Part shown: positions 21,260-30,597 of the stretch, piece after piece
How the letters are laid out: each line of letters opens with the position of its first letter
Numbering within the stretch: position 1 is the first letter of the stretch
From: a virus
Reading direction: 5' to 3' (one strand)
IMG/VR virus record: IMGVR_UViG_3300027857_000032
Coordinates: 1 to 43,268 of that record
DNA length: 43,268 bases
Position numbers and translations under genes: made by a program
Notes under the pieces: model-generated
What the model was told of the DNA's origin: nothing
The model's input: the letters and a program-made list of their open reading frames with translations, nothing else
Databases searched by the model: none

Positions 21260-21658
21260 ATGTTGTTCCGGTTCCTCCTTTCCCTTTTGTTGCTGGTTCC
21301 CGGTGTCGCCTTTGCTCAACAGGCGGTCACCACTGGTAGAACGACCTACCAGGGAACTATCATCCTCCCCGCTGGTCAAAGCACCCCACTGACAGCCGCC
21401 AACGTGACCATGAGCCCAGGCTCTGGCGCGTTGCCGCAGCCCGGCTCGTTCGGGCGATTGACCTTCATCGCACCAGGAAGCGGCTGCCAATTCACTGTCA
21501 ACTGGGGCGGCGGAATTGCGACGGCGACCTCAGGCGAGCAGTTCGGCGGGTCGAACATCAGCAGCGACACGGTCGATCTGACCGGCCAATTAAACGCTCC
21601 GACGGTGTTCTCCACGTCGGGTTGCTCGTCGCCCAATCTAGTTCAATTTCGTAACTAA
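21260..21658 (+). CDS. Exported protein with Sec signal peptide
   Basis: A 132-residue protein. Residues 1-19 are a textbook signal peptide (basic start, leucine core, then VAFAQQ) with cleavage expected after AFA. The mature part is beta-rich and carries two cysteines (GSGCQ and SGCSS) that could form a disulfide in the periplasm. It is the first gene after leader A and lies 11 bp before a larger exported protein. Its role is unknown. Confidence 0.7.
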   Translation: MLFRFLLSLLLLVPGVAFAQQAVTTGRTTYQGTIILPAGQSTPLTAANVTMSPGSGALPQPGSFGRLTFIAPGSGCQFTVNWGGGIATATSGEQFGGSNISSDTVDLTGQLNAPTVFSTSGCSSPNLVQFRN

Positions 21659-21669
21659 AAGGTTAGCCG

Positions 21670-24198
21670 ATGCTTCTTCGCACACTCGCTGCGCTCTTCT
21701 TTATTGCCTTCGGGTCAGCCGCTCTGGCGCAGGTTGGCCAAGGGCCAACGCCGCCGATTGCTGTGCCCAACAACGGCGGAACATACCCAAACGGCTTCAC
21801 GATCACCGGCTCGTCCTATTACGCCAGGGACCCGCAATATGGGAATTGCACATGGTCAACGGCTGGTGGTGCGGATGCTGGCCCATGTATCAATGCAGCA
21901 ATAACGGCGGCAGCTACAGCGGGCGGCGGGACCATCATGCTGCCGTCCGGCAGCTTCAACGTCGCTACGACAATTATCAATGGCACCAGCGGCGTCCACA
22001 TTCAGGGCGCTGGCGTTGGCTACATCCGGGATAGCAACACGCCAAGTGCCTTTGTTCCAGTAACGCGATTGATCTGGACCGGGACAGCGGGCGCGACGAT
22101 GTTTATCGAAACGCCGTCGGGAAGTCGATCTCTCTACTCCGTAGATGTATGGGGCGTCACCTTCGACTGTGCCTCGCGTGCGAACATCTGCGCTGAATTT
22201 CAGGCGGTTAGCACTTCCTTTATCAATATCGGCGCATCCGAGCCGCGCACCATCGGCGTATGGTTTACGACGCTTTCTTCGTCCTTCGCGGATGGCCCCG
22301 GCAGCCAGGACAATGACATCTGGCTCCAAGCTCGCTCAACTTCAGCTTCGTTTTCTCCGACCGGTATATTGTTCGACGGCGCAGCCACATCTTCCTTCGA
22401 TTCATCGGTCAACCGCATTCATATGATGCTGGTATGGCTGGCCAAGGGCGATGGCATCGTTATGGGCTACAGCGACCATAACTATATTGAGACAGCGATT
22501 ACTTACTATGATCCGGTTAACCAGGGCGGCACGGCGATGGTCTTCGCTAACTCGCTCTATGTGCAAAAGAACGGCATCGCCGTTGCGGGTCAATCAAACG
22601 AGAACCGCCTTTATCAGAACGAGACCGTAGCGGATGTTAATGGGCTCTGGAACGGCTCGGCCATTACGCCGGGAACGCATACTGGTTCCGAAGCGGTTAC
22701 CACCCTTACAGCGACGCTGACCAGCCCGACACCCAATCTGTCGCAGACTCTTACGGTCTCTGGTGGTTTTGGCAACGTCGTCGCTGGGATGACCGCAAGT
22801 TGCTCGCCCAATGGCTTCTGCGGGATCATCGCGGGCAATCCCGTGACGGCGATCAGCGGCACCACGGCGACACTCGGTTCGCAGACCAACGGCATCACCA
22901 ACGGCACCGTCATCACGTTCAGCTACGGCGTCACGCAATATGCAGTGCCCGGCACTTACACGCTGACATTCACTGGCGCCACGACAGCCAACTTAACTGC
23001 TCCCTCGGGTGGTCATACGCAGACCGGCATTACACTGACGAATGGAAATCTGGTGTTCACCGACATGGTTATTCCATTCTCTGGGACGCCAGCGAACAAT
23101 GACACATACACGATCGTTGTCCCAACGCCGCCGAAAAATACCCAAATCCTCAATACCGACAAGGGAAACAGTGTTCCCAATCCGACGATTGAGCCTGGTT
23201 CTGGGTTAACGACATTCGTCTCAACCACGGCGTCGCCCTTTACGTCCAACTTCACCAACACAGCATACACACCGAGTTCCCCTGTTCTGGTCAGTGCACT
23301 TCCTGCAACTGCTGTTCAGGTTCGCTTTATTTTGACTGGACAAGGTGGCTGCGGCGGCGGCGGAGCAGCGATCGCTGCTTCTGGATCGGGATCGGGTGGT
23401 GGCGGCGGTGGTGGCGCAGGGGTTTTCGATACCGGCTGGTTCCCTGCTTCCTATGTTTCCGGCAACTACACGATTGCTTTTGGCACGCAATGCACAGCGG
23501 CATCGGCAGGCGCGAGTGGCGGTGCTGGCGGTAATACAACGTTAGCTATGTCTGGACTTGGCGGCGGTGGCAGCAACACCATCACAGCATTTGGCGGGGG
23601 TGGAGGCTCTGTAGGCGCCAATGGTGGTGCATCCGGAGGAGGCGGTGGTGGCGGCACCATTGGCGCGGGTTCATCTACCACTAATGGCACAGGCGGGGGC
23701 GCTGGTAACTTCGGCGCAACTGCTGGTGGCTCGGGGATCGGGGGCACAAACAACACTGCGGGTGGCCTCATAGGAATTGGTGGGTCAGGCGGTGGGGGTG
23801 CCAGCGCAACCGGTGTGATCGGCAACGGCGGGTTCTCGGAATATGGTGGATCAACTGGTGGTGGATCGGGTGGTGGTTGTAACGCAGGCGCGGCTTCAGT
23901 AGGCGGTTTCGGCTACGCACCCATTTATCTGAACCACGTAGGAGGCGGCGCGAACACCGGTGGCGCCGGCGTCCCCGGCATTGCCGCCGCAGCCAACGGT
24001 TCCGGTGCGGGAATTGGCGGCGGCGGTGGTGGGGGCGGAGGCGGTAATTCCGGCACGTCTACAGTCGGTGGCGCTGGTGCAGCGGGTGGCCAGGGAGGCG
24101 GCGGCGGCGGAGGCGGCGGCTCGGCTTGTGGGAATACCACAACCGGCGGCGTTGGCGGCGTTGGTGGAACGCCTCAAGTAATTGTTATGACACAATGA
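21670..24198 (+). CDS. Tailspike-like beta-helix protein with signal peptide and glycine-rich C-terminus
   Basis: An 842-residue protein. Residues 1-20 form a signal peptide ([20 protein letters not shown]). Residues ~60-340 look like a right-handed beta-helix of the pectate-lyase type ([29 protein letters not shown]). Residues ~340-540 resemble Ig-like strands. From ~550 on it is a glycine-rich domain with runs such as [11 protein letters not shown], which in phage fibres folds as packed polyglycine helices. It resembles an adhesin or tailspike, but cytoplasmically assembled spikes do not carry signal peptides. No catalytic site is obvious. Confidence 0.75.
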   Translation: MLLRTLAALFFIAFGSAALAQVGQGPTPPIAVPNNGGTYPNGFTITGSSYYARDPQYGNCTWSTAGGADAGPCINAAITAAATAGGGTIMLPSGSFNVATTIINGTSGVHIQGAGVGYIRDSNTPSAFVPVTRLIWTGTAGATMFIETPSGSRSLYSVDVWGVTFDCASRANICAEFQAVSTSFINIGASEPRTIGVWFTTLSSSFADGPGSQDNDIWLQARSTSASFSPTGILFDGAATSSFDSSVNRIHMMLVWLAKGDGIVMGYSDHNYIETAITYYDPVNQGGTAMVFANSLYVQKNGIAVAGQSNENRLYQNETVADVNGLWNGSAITPGTHTGSEAVTTLTATLTSPTPNLSQTLTVSGGFGNVVAGMTASCSPNGFCGIIAGNPVTAISGTTATLGSQTNGITNGTVITFSYGVTQYAVPGTYTLTFTGATTANLTAPSGGHTQTGITLTNGNLVFTDMVIPFSGTPANNDTYTIVVPTPPKNTQILNTDKGNSVPNPTIEPGSGLTTFVSTTASPFTSNFTNTAYTPSSPVLVSALPATAVQVRFILTGQGGCGGGGAAIAASGSGSGGGGGGGAGVFDTGWFPASYVSGNYTIAFGTQCTAASAGASGGAGGNTTLAMSGLGGGGSNTITAFGGGGGSVGANGGASGGGGGGGTIGAGSSTTNGTGGGAGNFGATAGGSGIGGTNNTAGGLIGIGGSGGGGASATGVIGNGGFSEYGGSTGGGSGGGCNAGAASVGGFGYAPIYLNHVGGGANTGGAGVPGIAAAANGSGAGIGGGGGGGGGGNSGTSTVGGAGAAGGQGGGGGGGGGSACGNTTTGGVGGVGGTPQVIVMTQ

Positions 24199-25097
24199 GC
24201 TTCGGCTTTCCGGTTCTCGGCCTCTCCAATCTATCGGCGGCGGGCACCCAGCAGGCCGATGCCGCACCCATCACACGGCAGTTCAACGAATTCACCAGCG
24301 TGCGTTCCGGCACTGGCTGTCGGCTCCCGGCTGTCGTCAACACTGCCATCACCATCCTGAACAACGGCGCCAATACCCTCCTGATTTACCCGTCGAACGG
24401 CGATCGGATCTTTGGCCTCGCGGTCAACGCGCCGTTGTCTCTGGTGGCAGGCGAGACGGTGTTGATCAATTCGACCGACACCCCTTTGGCCTATCAGCCG
24501 CGGGTCTGGTATCTGAAGGTCGGCGCTCAGGGTGTTGCCGGAGCCACGGGCGCGACGGGTGCGACAGGCCCTACGGGGCAGTCATCGAGTGTGCCGGGAC
24601 CCACCGGTTCGGTCGGCCCGACAGGCCCCACGGGACCCACCGGGCCGACGGGGTCAGCCTCCACGGTGCCAGGGCCAACCGGCGCAACCGGTGCAACTGG
24701 CGCGACCGGGGCGACCGGGCCGACGTTCTCTCAGTCGATCACCAACGTCACGACTACGGCGGGCGGCACGATCACCCTGTCTCCGACCGTCGGGATGGAC
24801 GTCGTGCTGACCATGCCGACCACGGGCGGGACGATCACCCTGAACGTCGGCACAGTGGCAACGCGCCAACGAGTGCTGCTCGATGTCATCAATGGTGCGA
24901 CGTTGGGCACCGTTGCGTTTCAGGCTGGTTCGACCGCAGCGGCTGGCTTCCTGTTCTCGGCCTCGCTGCCAAGCAGCAGCTACACCGGACAGGCACCGAA
25001 CACGACGGATAATCTGACCTTCATCGCGCCCGGAACCGTGGCCGGCAACACGAACCTGCTCCGGTTCGAAGGCCTGAACGTGGGCTTCCCAGTCTGA
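24195..25097 (+). CDS. Collagen-like tail-fibre protein
   Basis: A 300-residue protein starting [24 protein letters not shown]-coupled to the previous gene. Residues ~1-115 are a beta-rich domain of phage-fibre type. Residues ~118-182 are Gly-X-Y repeats ([27 protein letters not shown]) that form a trimeric collagen helix. The C-terminal ~115 residues are beta-rich, possibly a trimerising tip. It lacks a signal peptide, unlike its upstream neighbours, and is likely a virion fibre. Confidence 0.8.
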   Translation: MSFGFPVLGLSNLSAAGTQQADAAPITRQFNEFTSVRSGTGCRLPAVVNTAITILNNGANTLLIYPSNGDRIFGLAVNAPLSLVAGETVLINSTDTPLAYQPRVWYLKVGAQGVAGATGATGATGPTGQSSSVPGPTGSVGPTGPTGPTGPTGSASTVPGPTGATGATGATGATGPTFSQSITNVTTTAGGTITLSPTVGMDVVLTMPTTGGTITLNVGTVATRQRVLLDVINGATLGTVAFQAGSTAAAGFLFSASLPSSSYTGQAPNTTDNLTFIAPGTVAGNTNLLRFEGLNVGFPV

Positions 25098-26047
25098 TGC
25101 CGACCGTCGTCGTCTTTCTGACCACACCCGGCACTGGGACGTTCACCATACCCAATGGCTGGACTTCAGCGACCTTCGAAGCGATCGGCGGCGGTGCGGG
25201 CAGCGGCAATGGCGCTGGCAGTTTCGGCACTGGCGGCGGCGGTGGTGCGTATTCCAAGAAGAATTCGATCGTCGTTTCCCCAGGAGTTGTGTGCAACTAT
25301 AATGTTGGCGCAGGCGGGACCCCTGGGTTAGGCAATTCCGCTGGCGATAGCTGGATCGCTCTGAACAACACGGCGACCAATATCAACAGTGCTGGCGTTG
25401 TCTGCGGAGCCAAAGGTGGCACGACCGGAGCATCGTCAGGTTCGGCAGTTCTGACCGGCCAGGGCGGCCAGGCATCGGCCGGCGTGGGCGATGTCAAATT
25501 CTCCGGCGGTAATGCAGACGCTCACAGCGTTCTGTGGTCCTGTTCAGGCGGTGGCGCAGCCGGCCCCTTCGGCAACGGCGGCACTTCTGGAATACCCGAT
25601 TCAACCGGTGGCGGTGCAGCAGGCGGCGGCGGCGGTGGCGGTGGAGGCAGCAACGGCGGCACCGGGAATGGCAGCACTGGCGTCGGTGGCGTCGGCGGCA
25701 ACAACCATTTGGGAACGGGCGGAGGCTCGTCGGGAACAGGTGGCGCGGCACCCGGCAACGGAACCAACGGCGGCGGCGGCGGTGGCGCGGCCAATAACGG
25801 CTCTGTGCCATCCGCTGGTGGCAACGGCACGGAATGGGATGCCTCCCACGGCTCAGGCGGCGGTGCTGGCGCTCCATCGGGACCCTCGGGAGCAGCCGGC
25901 GCTGGTGGCCTCTATGGTGGCGGCGCGAGCAGCACATCTGGTGGAACACCGGGAGCACAACATGCCGGGGCGCAGGGCATCATCGTTGTCACCGGAACGA
26001 TCGGCACCGACCTCCGAGACCTGATGTTCTTCAACACCCAGTTCTGA
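25097..26047 (+). CDS. Glycine-rich tail-fibre protein
   Basis: A 316-residue protein. The first ~50 residues (TTPGTGTFTIPNGWTSATFE) match the start of glycine-rich phage fibre domains. The remainder is very glycine-rich ([20 protein letters not shown]) with a terminal strand (AQGIIVVTG). It is clearly related to the C-terminal domain of the 842-residue protein. Such domains form sheaves of polyglycine helices in receptor-binding tips. Its start shares a base with the collagen-like gene stop. Confidence 0.75.
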   Translation: MPTVVVFLTTPGTGTFTIPNGWTSATFEAIGGGAGSGNGAGSFGTGGGGGAYSKKNSIVVSPGVVCNYNVGAGGTPGLGNSAGDSWIALNNTATNINSAGVVCGAKGGTTGASSGSAVLTGQGGQASAGVGDVKFSGGNADAHSVLWSCSGGGAAGPFGNGGTSGIPDSTGGGAAGGGGGGGGGSNGGTGNGSTGVGGVGGNNHLGTGGGSSGTGGAAPGNGTNGGGGGGAANNGSVPSAGGNGTEWDASHGSGGGAGAPSGPSGAAGAGGLYGGGASSTSGGTPGAQHAGAQGIIVVTGTIGTDLRDLMFFNTQF

Positions 26048-26050
26048 TGA

Positions 26051-26115
26051 TTGACCATTTCGTCGTCGGCGGTGTTATTGTCACCGGGCCGAACCGAGAC
26101 GGGCCTCCTCGGGTG
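26051..26115 (+). promoter_or_regulatory. Late leader hairpin B with candidate promoter
   Basis: Core 26090-26115. Stem CCGAG (26094-26098) with CTCGG (26108-26112) around loop ACGGGCCTC. TTGACC (26051) and GTTATT (26074) could be -35/-10 at 17 bp. The central stem pair is A-T here and T-A in copies A and C. It precedes the portal gene. Confidence 0.65.
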
Positions 26116-26144
26116 TTCCAACGCAGTAACGCGGTTTCCCGAAA

Positions 26145-28496
26145 TTGGCCCAAGATCCACTGAAGCCCAAGGACAACGGCCGCATCCGTATGCCGCGGCC
26201 CGATGTGGCGATGAACAAGATCGCCCCGAGCTTCGGTCTGCCCGACAAGAAGGGCACGATGCTGGGCTACGACGAGGACGGCGACAGCAAAGAGAAGATC
26301 CTTGAGACCATGCGCAAACGCATGGAACAGGTCATCTCAGCCGAAGCCGAGAACCGGAAGTCCGGTCTTGACGACAAGATGTTCCTCGCCGGCAATCAGT
26401 GGCCGACCGAGGTCATGGCCCAGCGGAACCTGGACAAGCGGCCCTGCCTGACCATCAACAAGCTGCCGACGTTCGTGGCCCAGGTGGTCAACGGCCAGCG
26501 CGAGAACCGGCCGAGCATCAATATCAGCCCAACCGGCGATATGGGCGATCCCGAGGTCGCCAAGATGTATCGCGGCCTGATCCGGTTCATCGAGAGGGAT
26601 TGCCACGCCGACGGTGCCTATGACACCGCGTTCGACGATGCCGTCACGATGGGCTGGGGCTACTGGCGGATCATCACCGACTACGAGGCACCGGATACCT
26701 TCGACCAGATCATCCAGATCAAGCGGGTCCGTAACGCCTTCACCGTCTACATGGACCCGATGTGTCAGGACCCCACGGCCGCTGACGCAAAATGGTGCTT
26801 CATCAGCGACATGATCCCCCGCGAGGAATTTCGCGACCGGTGGCCCGATGCGGTCGAAGTCCCGTTCAATGACGCCGGTATTGGCGAGAAGTATCAAAGC
26901 TGGGCAACGAAAGACGAAATCCGCATCGTTGAGTATTTCGTCATCAAGACCGACAAGCGGAAGCTCGTAAAGCTCAGTAATGGGCATGTCGGCTGGGAAG
27001 ACGAACTTGACGAGTTCACCAAGGCCCGGATCAAGCGCGGCACGCAACTCTGGGTCGAGGAAGAGCGCGAGAGCGAAGTGCCCAAGGTCATGTGGTATAA
27101 AGCCACGGCCGTGGACATCCTCGAAGAGAGCGAGTGGATCGGCACCACCATTCCGGTCATCCGGGTCATCGGCAATTCGATCGACATCGAGGGCAAGCTG
27201 AAGCTGTCCGGCCTGATCCGGCACGCCAAAGACCCGCAGCGGATGTATAACTACTGGAAGACGTCGGAAACCGAACTGATTGCGCTCCAGCCCAAGAGCC
27301 CCTGGATCGTCGAAGAGGGCCAGATCGAAGGCCACGAGGACGAGTGGAAGAACGCCAACGTCAAGAACCAGCCGTATCTGAGCTACAAGGGCACCAGCAT
27401 CGGCAACACGCCGGCTCCGCCACCGCAGCGCCAGCCCATGGCCGGCATCCCTCAGGGCGTCGTCCAGGCCTCCGCAGGCGCGGCCCAGGACATGATGGCG
27501 GTCACCGGTATCCGGTTCGACGCCACCCAGAACGAGCGGATGATCGACGAGAGTGGCAAGGCGATCCGGGAACTGCGTCGTGCCGGCGACATCGGCGCCG
27601 CCCACTACGTGGACAATCTGGCCCAGTCGCTGCGCCGCTGCGGTGAGATGCTGGTCGAGATCATCCCCAAGATTTACAACGAGCGCCGGGTAGTCACCAT
27701 TCTCCGGGAGGACGACAAGGAAGAGCAGGTCCGGGTCGATCCGAACCTGATGAAGCCGACCGGTGAGGAACCGAAGCGCGACGGCAAGAAGCGCAAAATC
27801 TTCAACCCGACCTTCGGCAAATACGGCGTCACGGTGACGATCGGCCCGAGCTACGCGACCAAGCGGATCGAGGCCTCCGAAAACATGATGGCGTTCATGC
27901 GGGCGCTGCCCAACACCGCGGCGCTGGTCGCCGACCTGCTGGCGGCCGAGCAGGACTGGCCGGGTGCCGAGAAGATCGCGGCCCGGTTGGCGAAGACCAT
28001 CCCGCCGAACCTGATGGCACCCGAGATGCAAGGAGTCCCGCCGCAAATCCAGGCCTTGCTTCAGTCGCAGGACACCCAACTGAAGGCGCTGAACGAGCAG
28101 CTTCGCCAGGCCATGGCCGCGCTCCAGGACAAGAACGCCGACCGCGCCATCGACATGGACAAGATCCAGAAGACCTACGAGGTCGCTCTGCTCAAGATCG
28201 TGGCCGACACCGAAACCAAGATGGCGAAAATCCAGGAAGCGGCGATCGCCAACGTCAACACCCACCTGACCGCCCAGATGCAGGCCCTCGGCAAGGGCGC
28301 GGCCGAACTGGGCAAGTCGGTAGAGAGCGCCATGGCCGCCAACGACGAGGCGGAACAGGAACAGGCGAAGACTGAGCCGCCACCAGAGGCGCTGCAACAC
28401 CTGAAGCCGGGGCGAGTGACCCGTTTTGCGAATGGTCAGTCTTGGACTATTAAAGACGGAGTTCCGACAAAGGTGGGTGGAAACGACGCAGTATGA
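26145..28496 (+). CDS. Portal protein, P22 type
   Basis: A 783-residue protein forming the dodecameric DNA entry ring at the capsid vertex. The N-terminal ~450 residues carry the P22-type portal pattern (DDKMFLAGNQWPTEV, RPCLTINKLPTFVAQVVNGQ, MGWGYWRIITDYE). The region 440-520 covers the wing/stem. From ~640 on it is a long coiled coil, comparable to the P22 barrel. TTG at 26145 is the start as read; ATGs at 26190 and 26211 are alternatives, none with a strong ribosome-binding site. It is preceded by leader hairpin B and overlapped by a NUMOD3/HNH gene. Confidence 0.9.
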   Translation: MAQDPLKPKDNGRIRMPRPDVAMNKIAPSFGLPDKKGTMLGYDEDGDSKEKILETMRKRMEQVISAEAENRKSGLDDKMFLAGNQWPTEVMAQRNLDKRPCLTINKLPTFVAQVVNGQRENRPSINISPTGDMGDPEVAKMYRGLIRFIERDCHADGAYDTAFDDAVTMGWGYWRIITDYEAPDTFDQIIQIKRVRNAFTVYMDPMCQDPTAADAKWCFISDMIPREEFRDRWPDAVEVPFNDAGIGEKYQSWATKDEIRIVEYFVIKTDKRKLVKLSNGHVGWEDELDEFTKARIKRGTQLWVEEERESEVPKVMWYKATAVDILEESEWIGTTIPVIRVIGNSIDIEGKLKLSGLIRHAKDPQRMYNYWKTSETELIALQPKSPWIVEEGQIEGHEDEWKNANVKNQPYLSYKGTSIGNTPAPPPQRQPMAGIPQGVVQASAGAAQDMMAVTGIRFDATQNERMIDESGKAIRELRRAGDIGAAHYVDNLAQSLRRCGEMLVEIIPKIYNERRVVTILREDDKEEQVRVDPNLMKPTGEEPKRDGKKRKIFNPTFGKYGVTVTIGPSYATKRIEASENMMAFMRALPNTAALVADLLAAEQDWPGAEKIAARLAKTIPPNLMAPEMQGVPPQIQALLQSQDTQLKALNEQLRQAMAALQDKNADRAIDMDKIQKTYEVALLKIVADTETKMAKIQEAAIANVNTHLTAQMQALGKGAAELGKSVESAMAANDEAEQEQAKTEPPPEALQHLKPGRVTRFANGQSWTIKDGVPTKVGGNDAV

Positions 28497-29245
28497 ATTG
28501 CCAGTGGCATTACGACAGACTGATCGAGCGGGCGCGAACTCGTTCGTTGTCCTGTTACACAGAACAGCATCACGTTGTTCCTCGTTGCATGGGTGGGACC
28601 AACGCTCGGTCCAACATAGTGGCCCTCACGCCTGAGGAACATTATGTAGCTCACCAATTGCTGGCAAAACTCTATCCCAAGCATCTCGGATTGTTGGGTG
28701 CCGCTATGCTTCTGGCGACTGGATCGGGTGGCCGGTCTCAAAACAAAATGTATGGATGGCTCAAGCGCCGTTTCGGTGCGGCTGTAAGCGAACGGATGTC
28801 AGGTCGGCCTGTGCCTCCTGCGACAAAAGCAAAATTGAGCGTGGCGAACAAAGGAAAGCCACTCACTGCCGAGCATCGCCAAAAATTGAGTGATGCGAAG
28901 CAAGGCAAAGACGCTTCGCCCGAAGTGCTCGCAAGACGCGCCAAACGGAAAGCCGCATATCTGCCAAAACCAAGGAAACCGAGGGGGCCACATTCAGCGG
29001 AGACGGTCGAAAAGATCAGGCTTGCTTTGACCGGGGTAAAGAGGGGGCATCTCTCTGACGCTCACCGAGCGAGATTATCGGTCATCAGAAAGGGTATGCC
29101 TCGGTCTGACCAGTGGCGAGCCAATCTGAGCGCCGCTTTGACCGGGAAGTCTGTGCCAATAGAGGTTCGGGCCAAGATTAGTGCCAGTCTCGTCACAAGG
29201 ATGAACGCAGCACGGGAACAGGATGGACTGCTGGCTCATGTCTGA
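28493..29245 (+). CDS. HNH homing endonuclease with NUMOD3 repeats
   Basis: A 250-residue protein. Residues ~20-60 are an HNH core (QHHVVPRCMGG, NIVALTPEEHYVAHQLL). From ~105 on there are at least five NUMOD3 DNA-binding repeats (e.g. ATKAKLSVANKGKPLTAEHR and SDAHRARLSVIRKGM). This is the architecture of free-standing and intronic homing endonucleases. Its ATG lies inside the portal stop (ATGA), so it exploits portal translation. The likely target is the intact portal-downstream junction of related phages. Confidence 0.9.
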   Translation: MNCQWHYDRLIERARTRSLSCYTEQHHVVPRCMGGTNARSNIVALTPEEHYVAHQLLAKLYPKHLGLLGAAMLLATGSGGRSQNKMYGWLKRRFGAAVSERMSGRPVPPATKAKLSVANKGKPLTAEHRQKLSDAKQGKDASPEVLARRAKRKAAYLPKPRKPRGPHSAETVEKIRLALTGVKRGHLSDAHRARLSVIRKGMPRSDQWRANLSAALTGKSVPIEVRAKISASLVTRMNAAREQDGLLAHV

Positions 29246-29489
29246 AAATCTTTCGCCATGGAAGCCGATCCACCACGTCGAGGCCGACGATCCCGAGGTT
29301 CAAGAAGGCGGCGGCGAGCAAAAGCCCGCTCCGCAGAAGCGCGAGAGCAAGGACGGCGGAGACGAGAGCAAGTCCACGGTCATGCTAAGCCTGGAACTGC
29401 CGGCCGATTTCACCAAGGCAGTCGTCACTGCGATCCAGGAGAACACCAAGGTGCTGCAAGCCATTTTGGCAAAGATGGGCGGCGAGTGA
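29238..29489 (+). CDS. Unknown acidic small protein
   Basis: An 83-residue protein (MSENLSPWKPIHHVEADDPE) with a charged, disordered first half and a C-terminal helix (TKVLQAILAKMGGE). It would directly follow the portal if the homing endonuclease were absent. A head-assembly role is guessed from position only. Confidence 0.6.
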   Translation: MSENLSPWKPIHHVEADDPEVQEGGGEQKPAPQKRESKDGGDESKSTVMLSLELPADFTKAVVTAIQENTKVLQAILAKMGGE

Positions 29490-30151
29490 TCCGGGACGAG
29501 ATCATGGCGAAGCTCCATCGCCAGAACGACCCGTGGAGCGGAATCATCCTTCCAGGCGGCCCAACGCGCATTCAGGGTTGGAACAGCGGCCACCCCTGGC
29601 TCCAGGAGGCAATCGCCGAGATCCGGCCGCGGATCGTGGTCGAGATCGGCGTGTGGAAGGGCGGGTCAGTCGCTCAGATGGCACTCAAAATGGCGGAACT
29701 GGGCTTGGACTCAGTCGTGATCGCCGTCGATACGTGGCTCGGTAGCTCCGAGCACTGGACGTCCGAGGAATGGTCGAAGGATCTGCCCTGGCTGTATCAC
29801 ACCTTCCTGGAGAACATCGGCAACGCCGGTCTCAAGGGTTTCGTGGTGCCATTGCGGTTGGACAGCCTGAATGCCGCCCGATTGCTGCGCCTCCTGGAGA
29901 TAAGGCCAAACCTGATCCATCTGGACGCCGGCCACGACTACCGCTCGCTTATCTCCGACCTCTCTGTGTGGTGGCCGCTCCTGGAACCGGGCGGACTGTA
30001 TCTGGGTGATGATTATCACACCGTCGGTGGCAACTGGCCCGAAGTGAAGCAAGCGACCGATGATTTCTTTTATGGCTGGGAAATCGAGAGCACGAACGGA
30101 AAATGCCGTGTGCGAAAATCAGGTGTTGACGAACCGATCCAGCAGCCCTAA
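29486..30151 (+). CDS. SAM-dependent methyltransferase-like protein
   Basis: A 221-residue protein with GTG start at 29486 (GTGA overlap). Motif I is VVEIGVWKGGSVAQMA near residue 50. An acidic loop follows (VIAVDTWLGS), then LIHLDAGHDYRSLISDL and the proline-glycine motif LEPGGLYLGDDYH. This is the pattern of small Rossmann methyltransferases often linked to sugar or polysaccharide modification. Together with the glycosyltransferases it may modify a glycan. The substrate is unknown; it is last before the tRNA island. Confidence 0.8.
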   Translation: MIRDEIMAKLHRQNDPWSGIILPGGPTRIQGWNSGHPWLQEAIAEIRPRIVVEIGVWKGGSVAQMALKMAELGLDSVVIAVDTWLGSSEHWTSEEWSKDLPWLYHTFLENIGNAGLKGFVVPLRLDSLNAARLLRLLEIRPNLIHLDAGHDYRSLISDLSVWWPLLEPGGLYLGDDYHTVGGNWPEVKQATDDFFYGWEIESTNGKCRVRKSGVDEPIQQP

Positions 30152-30234
30152 TTCGGACCCATCATGAAACCGATCGCCACATATCGCTGGCATAATCAGC
30201 AACCCGAACTCGGGTCGCGGTGTGCCGTGCGTAT

Positions 30235-30287
30235 GGGGGTTTAGTGGTCTGACTGACCACATTTCGGTTCAAGGCCGGAAGCCCCCA
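30235..30287 (+). tRNA. D-armless tRNA-like structure, apparent Val(GAC)
   Basis: Acceptor GGGGGTT (30235-30241) pairs fully with AGCCCCC (30280-30286), followed by A73. One arm, GTGGT-CTGACTG-ACCAC (30244-30260), has T33 and anticodon GAC. The T arm TTCGG-TTCAAGG-CCGGA (30263-30279) is standard. There is no D arm and no encoded CCA. The 3' acceptor strand is shared with the terminator at 30279. It may be a tRNA pseudogene or a regulatory mimic. Confidence 0.45.
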
Positions 30288-30309
30288 GAGAAATCTGAGG
30301 GGCTTTTTT
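30279..30309 (+). terminator. Intrinsic terminator with GAAA tetraloop
   Basis: AAGCCCC plus CAGA, tetraloop GAAA, TCTG, a bulged A, then GGGGCTT and a T run to 30309. This 11-bp stem would end transcription from the portal operon just before the tRNA-Ala. Its 5' strand is also the 3' acceptor strand of the tRNA-like structure, so the two folds exclude each other. Confidence 0.85.
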
Positions 30310-30388
30310 AGTGCCCGAGAGTGGTCAATCCCGTGCAAGTCCGGGGTCAAGTGCCGGCTTGGTGGCCTGTAGCACGATCAAATTTCAA

Positions 30389-30463
30389 TGGGGCATAGCA
30401 TAGTGGCCAGTGCTCCGGTCCTGCAAACCGGCGACCAGGGTTCGAATCCCTGTGCCTCCACCA
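30389..30463 (+). tRNA. tRNA-Ala(TGC)
   Basis: Acceptor (T)GGGGCA / TGCCTCC with A73 and encoded CCA. The third pair is G3-U70, the alanine identity element. Anticodon arm CCGGT-CCTGCAA-ACCGG gives TGC with C instead of T at position 33. T arm CAGGG-TTCGAAT-CCCTG is standard. The first pair (T1-C72) is mismatched. Confidence 0.75.
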
Positions 30464-30466
30464 TAG

Positions 30467-30514
30467 ACTGATTGGATAGTGACCGCTCTTGCGGGGAGGC
30501 ACTGTCCAATCAGT
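30467..30514 (+). ncRNA. Long hairpin between tRNA-Ala and tRNA-Gly
   Basis: ACTGATTGGATAGTG (30467-30481) pairs along all 15 positions (one G-U) with CACTGTCCAATCAGT (30500-30514). Inside is a second short stem, CCGC-TCTT-GCGG. It begins 4 nt after the tRNA-Ala CCA and ends 6 nt before tRNA-Gly. It may guide precursor processing or be a small RNA; no T run follows. Confidence 0.5.
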
Positions 30515-30519
30515 TCAGT

Positions 30520-30594
30520 GCGGCGTGTGCGCGATGGTTTGCGTCCCTCCTTGCCAAGGAGGATCACCGGGTTCGATTCCCGGCTGCCGCTCCA
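30520..30594 (+). tRNA. tRNA-Gly(GCC)
   Basis: Acceptor GCGGCGT / CTGCCGC, T73 (usual for glycine), encoded CCA. Anticodon arm CCTCC-TTGCCAA-GGAGG gives GCC; T arm CCGGG-TTCGATT-CCCGG is perfect. The last acceptor pair is a mismatch. Confidence 0.88.
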
Positions 30595-30597
30595 GAT

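Noticed and set aside
24650-24722. Repetitive DNA resembling a CRISPR or satellite array
   Set aside because: These repeats are in-frame Gly-X-Y codons of the collagen-like fibre gene; no spacers or palindromic repeats.
26337-28400. 687-residue minus-strand open frame
   Set aside because: Lies entirely opposite the portal gene; low-complexity Leu/Gly/Arg/Asp composition typical of antisense of a GC-rich coding gene.
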